Source: Myxococcus eversor (lineage in GTDB: Bacteria; Myxococcota; Myxococcia; Myxococcales; Myxococcaceae). Taken from it: a stretch of DNA of 64,000 nucleotides. The position numbers and the translations under genes were made by a program. Below are positions 31,601 to 39,246 of this stretch, piece by piece (the first letter of the stretch is position 1; each line of letters opens with the position of its first letter). Where the stretch lies: assembly GCF_010894455.1 (NCBI RefSeq), contig NZ_JAAIXY010000009.1:366584-430583 (forward strand). The letters are read 5' to 3'. A model generated the notes under the pieces. The model did not search any database and had not been told where the DNA came from. It saw only the letters and a list, made by a program, of their open reading frames with translations.

Positions 31601-32926
31601 GGGGTCCGTGCAGTTGCGCCCGTCCCAATTGCTGCCGCCGCCGAGCTTGTTGTACTGGAAGTTGCTCTGGCCCTGGAACCGAGAGCTGAGCACCGGCGTG
31701 TTGTCCGGGCGCTTCGTCGTCTCGTAGGACCAGATGCTCGCGCACTCGGCGAACAGGCCGCTGCCGCGCTGGTTGGTGAAGTACTCGATGTTGTTGAGGG
31801 CGTTCTCCCGCTGCGTCGTCGCCCCGTCGCCGTTGGCCACGTACTCCGCGCGGCCGATGTTGCCGATCTCCCAGTGGGGCGCCCAGAACACCTTGTAGCG
31901 AGGCTTGTTGGTGACGGGGTCCACCGCGTTGAGCAGGCCATTCTTGAAGGCGCTGGTGGAGACCAGGTCCGCGTTGGCGTGGAGCGCGTCGTAGATGAGG
32001 CCGGGCTTCTTGCCATTGAGGGTGCAGTTGGAGGTCGTCCCCGCGGGGCAGCCGCCGGCCCCCGGGAAGTCCAGGCCCGCGTTGCGCAGGTAGTCGTCCA
32101 GCATGCCGCCCTTCACCAGCGGGTCCCCGCCGCCGTTCGTCCCGTCGGACAAGTCCAGCAGGGCGATTTTCGGCGGGACGCGGTTGATGCGGCGGGCCAC
32201 CGGCGCGGTGAACTCGATGGTGGACTGGTGCATGCGCACGTAGTGGCAGCCGCTGTTGTTCTTGAAGGTGGCGCAGTCGCTCGGGCACGTGGTGCGGAAC
32301 TTCTCCGGGGACAGGTCTCCAGAGCCCGAGCGGATGAAATCGATGGCGCGCTTGGCATCCGCCGCGTCGATGATGAACGCGCCGCCCATGTACCGCACGG
32401 TGCTGAAGCGCGGGCTGGTGACGCTGTTGTTCAGCGTCGTGGTGGTGAAGTACGGGCGCGCTTCCACGGCCGTGGTGGTGAAGTTGTCGATGTTGCCGTT
32501 GGGATAGATGCCGCTGGCGGGGAAGGACGCGCCGTAGTTCACCGGCACCACCGGCTGCTCCGTGTTGTTGGTGATGGTGAAGTCGCAGCCGTCGTTCCAC
32601 TTCGAGTCGCCGGCGGGCGCGGGCGGCGTGTGGCGGTTGGTGGGCACGCACCGGTTGGGCGACGCCTTCAGGTCATTGATGGCCAGATACACCGTCACCG
32701 GCTGACTGGCGTTGGCGCCGCCGGGCTGGTTCGCCTGGAGGATGCGCCACACCAGCCCGTACGCGGACAGCGAGCCGCAGCCGCGCTGGAAGGTGGCCTG
32801 CTCGGGGATGATGAGCGCGCCACGACTGAAGGTGACCAGGTCCGTCGCCGAGGCGGGTAGCGCCATCAGCAACGACAACGCCAGCAGCGCGCGCAGTGGC
32901 GTGAAGGAAAGGGGCCGAGGAGTCAT
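28685..32926 (-). CDS. pilY1: PilY1-type pilus tip adhesin
   Basis: 1,413 residues. The signal peptide (LRALLALSLLMALPASA) begins at ATG 32926, with GGGAG upstream. The C-terminal half is the PilY1/PilC beta-propeller: YAAGLDGQLHAFYVSGG, TELWSFLPATQLPWL, VFAIDAATGQKLWQWEQ, YVGDMEGRLWELDGATG. The N-terminal half is large and not recognised; I see no DxSxS MIDAS motif of the von Willebrand A domain that P. aeruginosa PilY1 carries. Myxococcus xanthus has several PilY1/minor-pilin clusters that prime type IVa pili, and this gene heads such an operon. Confidence 0.92.
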   Translation of the reverse strand: MTPRPLSFTPLRALLALSLLMALPASATDLVTFSRGALIIPEQATFQRGCGSLSAYGLVWRILQANQPGGANASQPVTVYLAINDLKASPNRCVPTNRHTPPAPAGDSKWNDGCDFTITNNTEQPVVPVNYGASFPASGIYPNGNIDNFTTTAVEARPYFTTTTLNNSVTSPRFSTVRYMGGAFIIDAADAKRAIDFIRSGSGDLSPEKFRTTCPSDCATFKNNSGCHYVRMHQSTIEFTAPVARRINRVPPKIALLDLSDGTNGGGDPLVKGGMLDDYLRNAGLDFPGAGGCPAGTTSNCTLNGKKPGLIYDALHANADLVSTSAFKNGLLNAVDPVTNKPRYKVFWAPHWEIGNIGRAEYVANGDGATTQRENALNNIEYFTNQRGSGLFAECASIWSYETTKRPDNTPVLSSRFQGQSNFQYNKLGGGSNWDGRNCTDPDYMAQPQGSRAACILYPNPGDPFSQMGDFRFNNVAGHTENYRVNYKDGVRRLAVSWYGHKDEHIYDNALHLAEDNRRGHDFFTFNQKDNDPKKATIVYLAGHDFKSSVPGTRIVLNTLLNLGSEPLSSERALSAPVAFDDTNGSDSNGTRALVLAATYDAVSGYPPGVDTYVHAQGSQWVFPYFPGHLRAHSLIGGDSLGTGESELDASTLWDADAALPPPRERNLFTYFGGQVKANPSLGAGLRAPRGVLQVGWKPQSVAGTAINANYGGSPNSNCVDVLKLGEAKNPDGTSRFDFVTSPTGDGVCDLQQAVQYSPQLEGTDFGQSMEAVNKAKLASDFNAVAQLLQRVRGFCFATSTRHDGTGTPVLEPSDSQCNNDEADNRAHLGGFVHSAPAVVKPSAYIPDRGAPRPTVTYAAGLDGQLHAFYVSGGARYAGPAETLSFPNVSAADSAFQKNWSASFSGGTTPPRGTELWSFLPATQLPWLRSNNARVNSAPVVMDVFADFVGSGKREWHTVLVANVGNPGRDLFALDITNPLRPVMLWHLAGSHAQTGAFPPHAPVELADRDTGGTQWAVKWKEKDARFLMAPQTDPGREPSGLYNYGGLGGTRGLSVGVVRQGLEPTYAVFVASSSSGAYGAPTFGMEVFAIDAATGQKLWQWEQEFTQSWVDNTAPTAPTVLTDTGGASRLYVGDMEGRLWELDGATGQNSNVLRLGPSCSETSPCKYSALDTESTDPQRRPITTNVALARLPQTIATGTALEGYEGELVAMVGTGGADWVQPTAAGQVHLALLDRKRRLPMGEAGFKLNGSAISASGAHSLAKDQGVLQEPPPFPLSFAGPRHIYGNITVAGRTAYFSTANGKLGDLMSVDGTTKGNTWKLDLGNTATSAGAAATVLPGLSLANFGGVTVYHRDSGTTSQDFVVGLEVSRITNTRIDNTTNTGASSPDETLRVNGQGGFIFRLLNWSQRFFE

Positions 32927-33077
32927 GGGGTGCTCCCACCGGGGGTGAACCGACCCAAGCCGGGTCAGATTCGCCACCTGGTTGCACGCCATGTGCCCTG
33001 GCCTTGCGCGCGCCCGGCCCCAGTGTCGCGCCGGGAAAATCCCAGTGCGCCTGTATGCTCGGGAAGCGCGCGGCTAT

Positions 33078-33107
33078 GCAAAGTTTGCGACTCCGCAAGC
33101 GCTTGCG
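33078..33107. promoter_or_regulatory. Two adjacent palindromes between the ArfB-like gene and pilY1
   Basis: GCAAAGTTTGC (33078-33088) and the 14-bp perfect palindrome CGCAAGCGCTTGCG (33094-33107) lie 5 nt apart in the 211-bp gap upstream of pilY1. Either could be an operator for the pilus operon or part of the end of the preceding gene. No U-run is present. Confidence 0.4.
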
Positions 33108-33137
33108 TAGCGGCGCTTCAGCGGTGCGGGGTGGAGT

Positions 33138-33512
33138 TCACCAGTCCGACTTGCCCCGCAGCGTCTTCTTCTCCGACGTGCGCTTCTTGCCTTCCAGACG
33201 TCGGCGCTTGGCGCCCGCGGTGGGGCGCGTGGCCCTGCGGACCTTGGGGACGAAGGTGAGGGCGCGCAGGCCCTCGCGGAGCCGGTCCAGCGCGACGCCC
33301 TTGTTCTGAATCTGGCTGCGGCGCTCGGTCGCGGTGACGGACAGCTCCGTGGCGCCGTGGGTGAGGCGCACGCCACTGGCGGTGGTGTTGCGGTGCTGGC
33401 CGCCTGGCCCTGAGGCGATGAAGTAGTCCACCTCGCACGCCTTCAGCAGGGCCTCGTCATCGAGCGCCAGGGCGTCCAGGGCGGCTTGTCGGCGTATCGG
33501 TGAGGTGGTCAT
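33138..33512 (-). CDS. arfB: ArfB/YaeJ-like peptidyl-tRNA hydrolase
   Basis: 124 residues. [11 protein letters not shown] carries the GGQ motif that releases the peptide from the tRNA on the ribosome. [12 protein letters not shown] and the basic tail ([19 protein letters not shown]...) match ArfB, whose tail enters the empty mRNA channel of a stalled ribosome. The protein is too short for a class I release factor because it lacks codon-recognition domains. Start ATG 33512 is chosen from homology; upstream in-frame sequence looks non-coding. A Gram-negative RF-like relative (PrfH) is the main alternative. Confidence 0.85.
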   Translation of the reverse strand: MTTSPIRRQAALDALALDDEALLKACEVDYFIASGPGGQHRNTTASGVRLTHGATELSVTATERRSQIQNKGVALDRLREGLRALTFVPKVRRATRPTAGAKRRRLEGKKRTSEKKTLRGKSDW

Positions 33513-33622
33513 GGCGTCTCTCAAGGTAGCCCTCGACGCCGGGGTCGTGCACCGACTGACTCGCTCCCTTGCGCCCCATGTCCGGGCCCCCGGAGGCACC
33601 CCCGTTCCGACCTCCAGTCGAG

Positions 33623-33659
33623 CCTCTCTGGTTGAGAGGGTGATTGTATCAATTTGATA
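33623..33659. promoter_or_regulatory. Hairpin and 13-bp palindrome upstream of yceI
   Basis: CCTCTC/GAGAGG (33623-33628, 33634-33639) is followed by the perfect palindrome TATCAA-T-TTGATA (33647-33659) in an AT-rich island of the divergent arfB/yceI region. The second element looks like a MarR- or LysR-type operator; no regulator gene is adjacent. Nothing else is evident in the 256-bp gap. Confidence 0.5.
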
Positions 33660-33768
33660 TGGCCGGGTCGGCCCAGGTGGGTGGGCCCTAGTGATTCCAG
33701 TGGGTTGAGTCGTGGCCCGGGTGTTGCTCTATGGGTGGCCAGACGCGGCAAGCACGGGAGATACGAAC

Positions 33769-34317
33769 ATGAGCTTCAAGACCTGGCAGCTGGATACGAC
33801 GCACTCGACGGTGGGTTTCATGGTCCGCCACATGGTGGTGGCGAAGGTGCATGGCCGCTTCACGCGGTTCGAGGGCAAGGTGGTGGTGAATGGGGATGAC
33901 CTGTCGCAGGGCTCGGCCGAGGTGAAGATCGATGTGTCGAGCATCGACACGGGCGTGGAGCAGCGTGACAACCACCTGCGCTCGCCGGACTTCTTCGACG
34001 TGGCGGCCTTCCCCAAGCTCATCTTCCGCAGCACGCGGGTACAGGACGCGGGCAAGGGCCACTACCGCGTGGTGGGTGACTTGACGATTCGCGACGTCAC
34101 GCGCGAAGTCGTACTGGAGACGGAGCTGCTCGGGAAGGTGAAGGACCCGTGGGGCAATGAGCGGCTGGCCTTCCAGGCGAGCACCAGCATCGACCGCAAG
34201 GACTTCGGCCTCTCGTGGAACCAGGCGCTGGAGGCAGGCGGGCTGCTCGTGGGTGAGCGTGTGGATATCACCCTGGATGTGCAGGCGGTGGCGGTGGCCG
34301 ACGAGAAGGCGGCGTGA
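33769..34317 (+). CDS. YceI family lipocalin-like protein
   Basis: 182 residues of the YceI beta-barrel family, whose members bind polyisoprenoids or similar lipids. MSFKTWQLDTTHSTVGFMVRHMVVAKVHGRF is the conserved opening (given here only as the family hallmark: DTTHSTVGF and HMVVAKVHG), and VDVSSIDTG, RDNHLRSPDFFDV and FGLSWNQALEAGG follow. No signal peptide is seen, so this is a cytoplasmic form, unlike E. coli YceI. The start ATG 33769 has GGGAG upstream. Confidence 0.92.
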   Translation: MSFKTWQLDTTHSTVGFMVRHMVVAKVHGRFTRFEGKVVVNGDDLSQGSAEVKIDVSSIDTGVEQRDNHLRSPDFFDVAAFPKLIFRSTRVQDAGKGHYRVVGDLTIRDVTREVVLETELLGKVKDPWGNERLAFQASTSIDRKDFGLSWNQALEAGGLLVGERVDITLDVQAVAVADEKAA

Positions 34318-34446
34318 GGAAGCGGGCGATGGGAGGCCCGCTGACCCGGAGGTCCGTGACGGGCGGCCTGGTCGTCGGGGCTTCGGGCCTCGTGGGCGGC
34401 GGGCTCCTGTCGCGCCCCGCGACGCGGGGTGGGGTTGATGCATCTG

Positions 34447-34456
34447 AATTGCAATT
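34447..34456. promoter_or_regulatory. AATTGCAATT palindrome before the pirin gene
   Basis: A 10-bp perfect palindrome in a short AT-rich stretch 22 bp upstream of the pirin ATG. Flanking CT and AG extend it with one mismatch on each side. It is a candidate operator or promoter element. Confidence 0.35.
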
Positions 34457-34478
34457 AGAAAGGAAAGGGAGGCAGGCG

Positions 34479-35174
34479 ATGATCTCCGTTCGAAATGCAG
34501 AGGAAAGAGGCCATGCCAACCACGGCTGGTTGGACACGCACCACACGTTCTCCTTCGCGGACTACTACGACCCGGACTTCATGGGGTTCAGGTCCCTGAG
34601 GGTCATCAACGAGGACACGGTGGCACCCAATCGCGGGTTCGGGATGCATCCGCACCGGGACATGGAAATCATCACCTACGTGCTGGGCGGCAAGGTGGAG
34701 CACCGCGACAGCATGGGGACCGAGGCGGTCATCAAGCCCGGCGAGGTGCAGCGGATGAGCGCGGGGACGGGCGTGGTGCACAGCGAGATGAACAACTTCG
34801 GGGAGCCCCTGCACATGCTGCAGATCTGGGTCGTCCCGAATGAGAAGGGCCTGAAGCCGGGCTACGAGCAGAAGGCGTTCGACGCGAAGGAGCGTCAGGG
34901 CCGCTTCCGCGTCGTGGCGTCGCCGGATGGGCGCGAGGGCTCGCTGACGGTGCACCAGGACCTGGTGCTGCACGGCACGCTGCTGGGCGCGGGGGAGAAG
35001 GCGGAGTACGCGCTCTCTCCGGGCCGGCACGCGTGGGTTCAGGTGGCGCGGGGCGCGGGCACCCTGAACGGAGTGAAGGTGAAGGCGGGTGATGGAGTGG
35101 CGGTGTCGGCCGAGGACACGCTGGTGCTCACCGCGGAGACGCCCGTGGAAGCGCTGCTGTTCGACATGGCCTGA
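34479..35174 (+). CDS. Pirin family protein
   Basis: 231 residues, bicupin fold. The N-terminal cupin has the metal set H-H-H-E in GMHPHRDMEIITYVLGG...GVVHSE, and LQIWVVP follows. Some pirins are quercetin 2,3-dioxygenases and others act as redox-sensitive regulators; the sequence does not decide. The start ATG 34479 has AGGGAGG just upstream. The frame stays open for 55 codons before it, back to a GTG overlapping the yceI stop, and that extension looks like a Tat signal. I prefer the ATG. Confidence 0.9.
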   Translation: MISVRNAEERGHANHGWLDTHHTFSFADYYDPDFMGFRSLRVINEDTVAPNRGFGMHPHRDMEIITYVLGGKVEHRDSMGTEAVIKPGEVQRMSAGTGVVHSEMNNFGEPLHMLQIWVVPNEKGLKPGYEQKAFDAKERQGRFRVVASPDGREGSLTVHQDLVLHGTLLGAGEKAEYALSPGRHAWVQVARGAGTLNGVKVKAGDGVAVSAEDTLVLTAETPVEALLFDMA

Positions 35175-35237
35175 GCGCGAGCCAGCCCGAGGCGCACCTG
35201 GGCCGGGTGGCGAGGGCTTCAAGAGCCCTGCTCCCCG

Positions 35238-35265
35238 GCCCTCGTGCGTTTCGAGGCGCGAGGGC
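35238..35265. terminator. Hairpin between convergent pirin and lipoprotein genes
   Basis: GCCCTCGTGC pairs with the 3' arm ending CGAGGGC (35238-35247 with 35256-35265, one G-U pair) around an 8-nt loop, followed by TTCCCC. It lies between two stops and could end both transcripts. Confidence 0.5.
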
Positions 35266-35275
35266 TTCCCCGCTG

Positions 35276-35980
35276 CTAGCGGACGTTGAGCGTGAGGCCC
35301 GTCTTGACCTGTCGCCCGTCCTCGCTGGTGGCGACGATGGTGATGGGGATGGGGATGCGCGTGGTGCTGGTCTCGGTGTTGATATTGAAATTGACGGTGG
35401 TCTGCTCCGGCGTCACGACGAGGGGCGTGGCGGAGATGCGCTGGGTGGGGGACTCGACGGTGAGCGTGACGGGGCCCGCGAAGGGCGCCGTCCGGGTGAC
35501 GGTGACCCGGACGAACTCACTCTGTCCCGCGAAGAGCTCCAACTGCCGGTTCTCCAAGGCGATGGCGAAGTCCGGCTGTGTCTGCGGCGCGGGCAGGACC
35601 ACGACGTAGAACGTGGCGCCCGACGCGACGTCATTCACGGCGTTCGTCGCCAGCAGCAGCATTCGCTGGGTGCCCGTCACCTGGATGTCCTGGGCGACGG
35701 CGAGGGTGACGGGCGTGGTGACGAGCGTCTCTCCGGCGGGGAGGACGACTTCGGGCGCCAGGGTGATGCCCGCGGGCTCGGACTCCAGGTTGACGCGCAG
35801 CTCCCCGAGCTCGTCTCCCTCGCGCTCCAGGGTCAGGTCGAACTGCGTGGACTCGCCAGGCGTGAGGCTGACCACCCCGGGCGCGGTGATGAGGACCTGG
35901 TAGAACGGCGAGTTGCTGTTGCAGGAGGCGGCGAACAGGCAGCCGAGGATGAAGAGGCTTCGGCGGATGACGGGCATCAT
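35276..35980 (-). CDS. Lipoprotein with Ig-like repeats, unknown function
   Basis: 234 residues. The signal peptide (RRSLFILGCLFAASC) ends in a lipobox with Cys20. The mature part consists of two similar beta-sandwich-like segments: TPGESTQFDLTLEREGDELG then a LAVAQDIQV strand, and FAGQSEFVRVTVTRTAPFAGPVTLTVE then VNFNINTETST. These resemble the Ig/BACON-type repeats of myxobacterial cell-surface lipoproteins. ATG codons occur at positions 1 and 2. It is divergent from the von Willebrand A gene. Confidence 0.8.
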   Translation of the reverse strand: MMPVIRRSLFILGCLFAASCNSNSPFYQVLITAPGVVSLTPGESTQFDLTLEREGDELGELRVNLESEPAGITLAPEVVLPAGETLVTTPVTLAVAQDIQVTGTQRMLLLATNAVNDVASGATFYVVVLPAPQTQPDFAIALENRQLELFAGQSEFVRVTVTRTAPFAGPVTLTVESPTQRISATPLVVTPEQTTVNFNINTETSTTRIPIPITIVATSEDGRQVKTGLTLNVR

Positions 35981-36244
35981 GGTCGTGGATCTCCCGGGGT
36001 CGTCGCAGCATGAAACCGCCGCTCCCGCCGGGCAAGCAGGCCGGAGGGCCAGCGTGCGCGGAGCGACACCGGCGGAAGGTGACGACGTCCCAACCCTCGT
36101 GCCGCCCGGGCATTCCTTGGGGGCGGAGTCGGGGCGTCGTGTCCGGGGCGTAGAACTTTGGGCGGGGTGATTCGTTCACTGGGACGAACGCGCGCGCAGA
36201 CCTCTTCCCAGCTTCCCTCGCAGACCCCCTTCCCGGAGTACGTC

Positions 36245-37513
36245 ATGGACCTCAAGTCCCTGTCGCGGGCCATGCTGTCGGCCGCGCTCGCCACCACCTT
36301 GTCCGCTGCCCCGGCCCTGGCCGAGTCCGTCGTCCCCGAGCCTCCCAGCACCCGGGCCCCCAAGCCGCCCCCGGCGGTGAAGCCCGCCCAGGAGCAGCCC
36401 GCGGCGGTGAAGCCCGTCCAGGAGCAGCCCCCGGTGGACGCGAAGGCGAAGGCGCCCCGCCCTGAAATCGAGGTGGTCTTCGTGCTCGACACGACGGGCT
36501 CGATGAGCGGCCTGCTGGAGGGCGCGAAGTCGAAAATCTATTCCATCGCGTCTCGCATCGCCCAGGGCCGGCCCACGCCGCACCTGAAGGTCGGCCTCGT
36601 GGCGTACCGGGACGTCGGGGACGACTACGTGACGAAGCGGTTCGACCTGAGCGACGACCTGGACACGGTGTTCGCGAACCTGCGGCGCTTCGAGGCGGGC
36701 GGCGGCGGTGACTCGCCCGAGCATGTGGGCCGGGGCCTGGGCGAGGCCGTGTCGAAGCTGTCGTGGAACCAGGACCGGTCCGTGATGAAGGCCATCTTCC
36801 TGGTGGGTGACGCGCCTCCGGCGAAGCGCAACGATGACTGGGACTTCAAGTTCTGGGCGAAGCGCGCCCGCGAGCAGCACATCGTGGTGAACACGGTGCG
36901 CTGCGGCTCGGATGAGGAGACGCAGGTGGCGTGGAAGTACGTGGCGAAGCTGACGGACGGCACGTTCGACTCCATCGACCAGTCGGGCGGCATGGTGGCG
37001 GTGGCGACGCCGTACGACGCGGAGCTGTCGAAGGTGAACGCGGAGCTGGCGTCGAAGACGCTCTACACCGGCAAGGCGGAGGTGCAGGCCGCGAACAGGG
37101 CCCGCGCCGACGCCATGGCGGAGCTGGCGCCGGAGGCCGCGGCCGAGCGCATCAGCTACATGCGCAAGACGAGCAGCAGGGGTGGCAGCGGCGCGGCGGG
37201 GGCTCCCGCCCCGAGCAGCGCGCCCAAGGCGGTGGGTGGAGCGGTGGACCTGGTCGCCGCGCCCGCGTCACTGGCGAGCGTGCGTGACGACGAGCTTCCC
37301 TCCGAGTTGAAGGGCCTGAGCGTGGAGGGGCGGGCGAAGAAGGTGCAGCAGCTCTCCGACGAGAAGAAGGCGCTGGAGACGCAGGCGTCCAAGCTCGCCG
37401 CCGAGCGCGAGGCCTGGCTCGCGAAGAATCGTCCCGAGAAGGAGGACGCCTTCGACGCCAACGTGATGAAGGGCGTCAAGGCCCAGGCCGCGAAGCACGG
37501 CGTGACGTACTGA
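36245..37513 (+). CDS. Secreted von Willebrand factor A domain protein
   Basis: 422 residues. The signal peptide (LSAALATTLSAAPALA, cleavage near 26) begins at ATG 36245. A Pro/Ala/Lys-rich linker contains two copies of AVKP(A/V)QEQP. The vWA domain (about 75-260) has the MIDAS motif D82-T-T84-G-S86 followed by MSGLLEG, and a later threonine/aspartate loop in FLVGDAPP. The C-terminal part is helical and charged. Metal-dependent protein binding in the periplasm or outside the cell is likely; the partner is unknown. A hairpin terminator follows. Confidence 0.85.
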   Translation: MDLKSLSRAMLSAALATTLSAAPALAESVVPEPPSTRAPKPPPAVKPAQEQPAAVKPVQEQPPVDAKAKAPRPEIEVVFVLDTTGSMSGLLEGAKSKIYSIASRIAQGRPTPHLKVGLVAYRDVGDDYVTKRFDLSDDLDTVFANLRRFEAGGGGDSPEHVGRGLGEAVSKLSWNQDRSVMKAIFLVGDAPPAKRNDDWDFKFWAKRAREQHIVVNTVRCGSDEETQVAWKYVAKLTDGTFDSIDQSGGMVAVATPYDAELSKVNAELASKTLYTGKAEVQAANRARADAMAELAPEAAAERISYMRKTSSRGGSGAAGAPAPSSAPKAVGGAVDLVAAPASLASVRDDELPSELKGLSVEGRAKKVQQLSDEKKALETQASKLAAEREAWLAKNRPEKEDAFDANVMKGVKAQAAKHGVTY

Positions 37514-37549
37514 GCCCTGGCTCCGCGTCGCTCGAAGCAGACATCCGAG

Positions 37550-37584
37550 GGGCCGTGGTCCACCTTCCCAGGCGGCCACGGCCC
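37550..37584. terminator. Hairpin between convergent vWA and ABC genes
   Basis: GGGCCGTGG (37550-37558) pairs perfectly with CCACGGCCC (37576-37584), followed on the plus strand by TTCGTGCT. It lies between the vWA stop and the ABC permease stop. Confidence 0.7.
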
Positions 37585-37590
37585 TTCGTG

Positions 37591-39246
37591 CTATTCGCGC
37601 GTCACGGCGTGGAGGATGACCTCCCGCCGCCGGTCCAACAGGCGCAGCGCCAGGGGCAGCGAGCCCCGGTAGATGACCAGGTTGAGGGCCGCGCACAGGG
37701 CAATCATCGCCGCGGACTGCCAGGACGGCCCGTCCTTCCCCGCAAGCTTCAGCGCCCAGCCGAAGGGCATGCAGCCGATGCTGGCCGCGAAGATGCCCAG
37801 CATGGACGCCGTCAGCGGCACCTTGTCGCGCCGCTTGAGGCTCGCGTGGAACTTCACCGGGAAGTACAGCGAGAGGAAGTTGCCGGCGGCCATCAGGATG
37901 GGCACCACGCCCAGCACCGCGGCCAGGGCGCAGGCGATATCCACCGCCGTCCCGAAGCCGAAGTACACCCGGTAGAAGACGGCCACCAGCAGCGCCATGC
38001 CGAGCGCCGCCGTCGCCTGCACCTGGTTCTTCGCGCGCAGCACGTCCGCCAGGTCCAACGGCGCCGCGAGGAACGCCGCGAAGCCCTGCCCGTCATAGGC
38101 GAACGTGTTCTGGGAGAACGTCGACGCAATCACCACCGCGCCGTAGATGCACAGGCCGCCCATCAGCCACGCGTCCGCCGAGCCCCCCAGCAGGAAGACG
38201 AACAAGTCCCGGCCGGACAGGAGCTTCAGCAGGATGGCCAGGATGAAGGGCACCGACGCGAGCAGGCGCGCGCGAGGGTTGCGCCACAAGTCGAGCGCCT
38301 CACGCGTCACCAGCGTGGTGAAGCGCGTGCGCGTGCGCTCGAAGGGGTTCTTGTCCTTCGCGTCCTTCATCTGCGGCCCCGCGCGGCCCGACTGCCGGTG
38401 GAAGCGCATCAGCAGCGCGTACGCCACCGCCATGCCCATGGCCGCGAAGAACAACAGGCCCAACCCCTCCGCCATCGCCACGCGCGGGCGGTACCAGGCG
38501 AGCTGTCCCAGGCCATCTCCGAAGAAGCCCGGAGGAACGCGCCCCAGCGCCACCGCCGCGTTGATGATGAGCGACATGTCCAGCGCGTCCACCCCGTCCT
38601 CGCCCACCGCCGTCAGCCACGAGGTGTCGATGGGCGGGATGAACGACGCGGCGACCAGGAAGGCCAGGAGGCCGCCGCCCATGATTTCAGCGCTGCGCTT
38701 CTCCCGCAGCACGTTGATGACGGCGTACAGCGCCACGCGGCTCCACGCCGCGCACAGGAACGCGAACAGCACGTAGAGCACCACCGCCAGCCACGGTGCC
38801 CACAAGGGATAGACGGAGGCGAAGCCCAGCGCGGCGCCCGTGAGCGGCGCGTAGAACACCAGCGCGCGCGGCTCGAAGAGGCTGGCCACCGTGGAGGCGA
38901 TGAGCAGGCGGAAGGGCGAAATCGGAAACGCCGCGTACCGGCTCAGCTCCGAGTGGTCATCCACGCCGGCGGACAACAGCGGCCACGTCACCCACACGGA
39001 GAAGGTGACGAAGCACAGCAGGTTGAGGATGAAGTACGGCCAGACGTCGCTCTCCACGACGGGCTTGAGCCGCATCAGCGCGAAGAAGAACAGGCCGAAG
39101 AACAGGCCCGGCGCGCTCGACGCGATGAACGAGCCCACCGCGAGCAGGCGGCTCTTGCCCGGCCCCTGGTTCAACCCGATGTTGAAGCGCAGCCCCCACA
39201 ACAGCCACAGGTACCGGAAGAAGCCGGGAACGGCGGGGCGATTCAT
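37591..39246 (-). CDS. ABC-2 type transporter permease
   Basis: 551 residues with about twelve hydrophobic segments, for example LLFFAAMGMAVAYALLM and ACALAAVLGVVPILMAAGNFL. It begins MNRPAVPGFFRYLWLLWGLRF and resembles large ABC-2 exporter permeases. Its ATG overlaps the stop of the ATPase gene in ATGA, so the two proteins form one transporter. The substrate cannot be told from the sequence. Confidence 0.88.
   Translation of the reverse strand: MNRPAVPGFFRYLWLLWGLRFNIGLNQGPGKSRLLAVGSFIASSAPGLFFGLFFFALMRLKPVVESDVWPYFILNLLCFVTFSVWVTWPLLSAGVDDHSELSRYAAFPISPFRLLIASTVASLFEPRALVFYAPLTGAALGFASVYPLWAPWLAVVLYVLFAFLCAAWSRVALYAVINVLREKRSAEIMGGGLLAFLVAASFIPPIDTSWLTAVGEDGVDALDMSLIINAAVALGRVPPGFFGDGLGQLAWYRPRVAMAEGLGLLFFAAMGMAVAYALLMRFHRQSGRAGPQMKDAKDKNPFERTRTRFTTLVTREALDLWRNPRARLLASVPFILAILLKLLSGRDLFVFLLGGSADAWLMGGLCIYGAVVIASTFSQNTFAYDGQGFAAFLAAPLDLADVLRAKNQVQATAALGMALLVAVFYRVYFGFGTAVDIACALAAVLGVVPILMAAGNFLSLYFPVKFHASLKRRDKVPLTASMLGIFAASIGCMPFGWALKLAGKDGPSWQSAAMIALCAALNLVIYRGSLPLALRLLDRRREVILHAVTRE

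Noticed and set aside
28652-32860. 1,400-codon plus-strand frame opposite pilY1
   Set aside because: Arg/Val/Ala-rich with no domain; the pilY1 frame on the minus strand has all motifs.
32927-33060. Cyclic-di-GMP (GEMM) riboswitch upstream of pilY1
   Set aside because: TGCAACC and a GACCCG/TGGGTC stem look suggestive, but the GCAAA core and tetraloop-receptor parts are missing.
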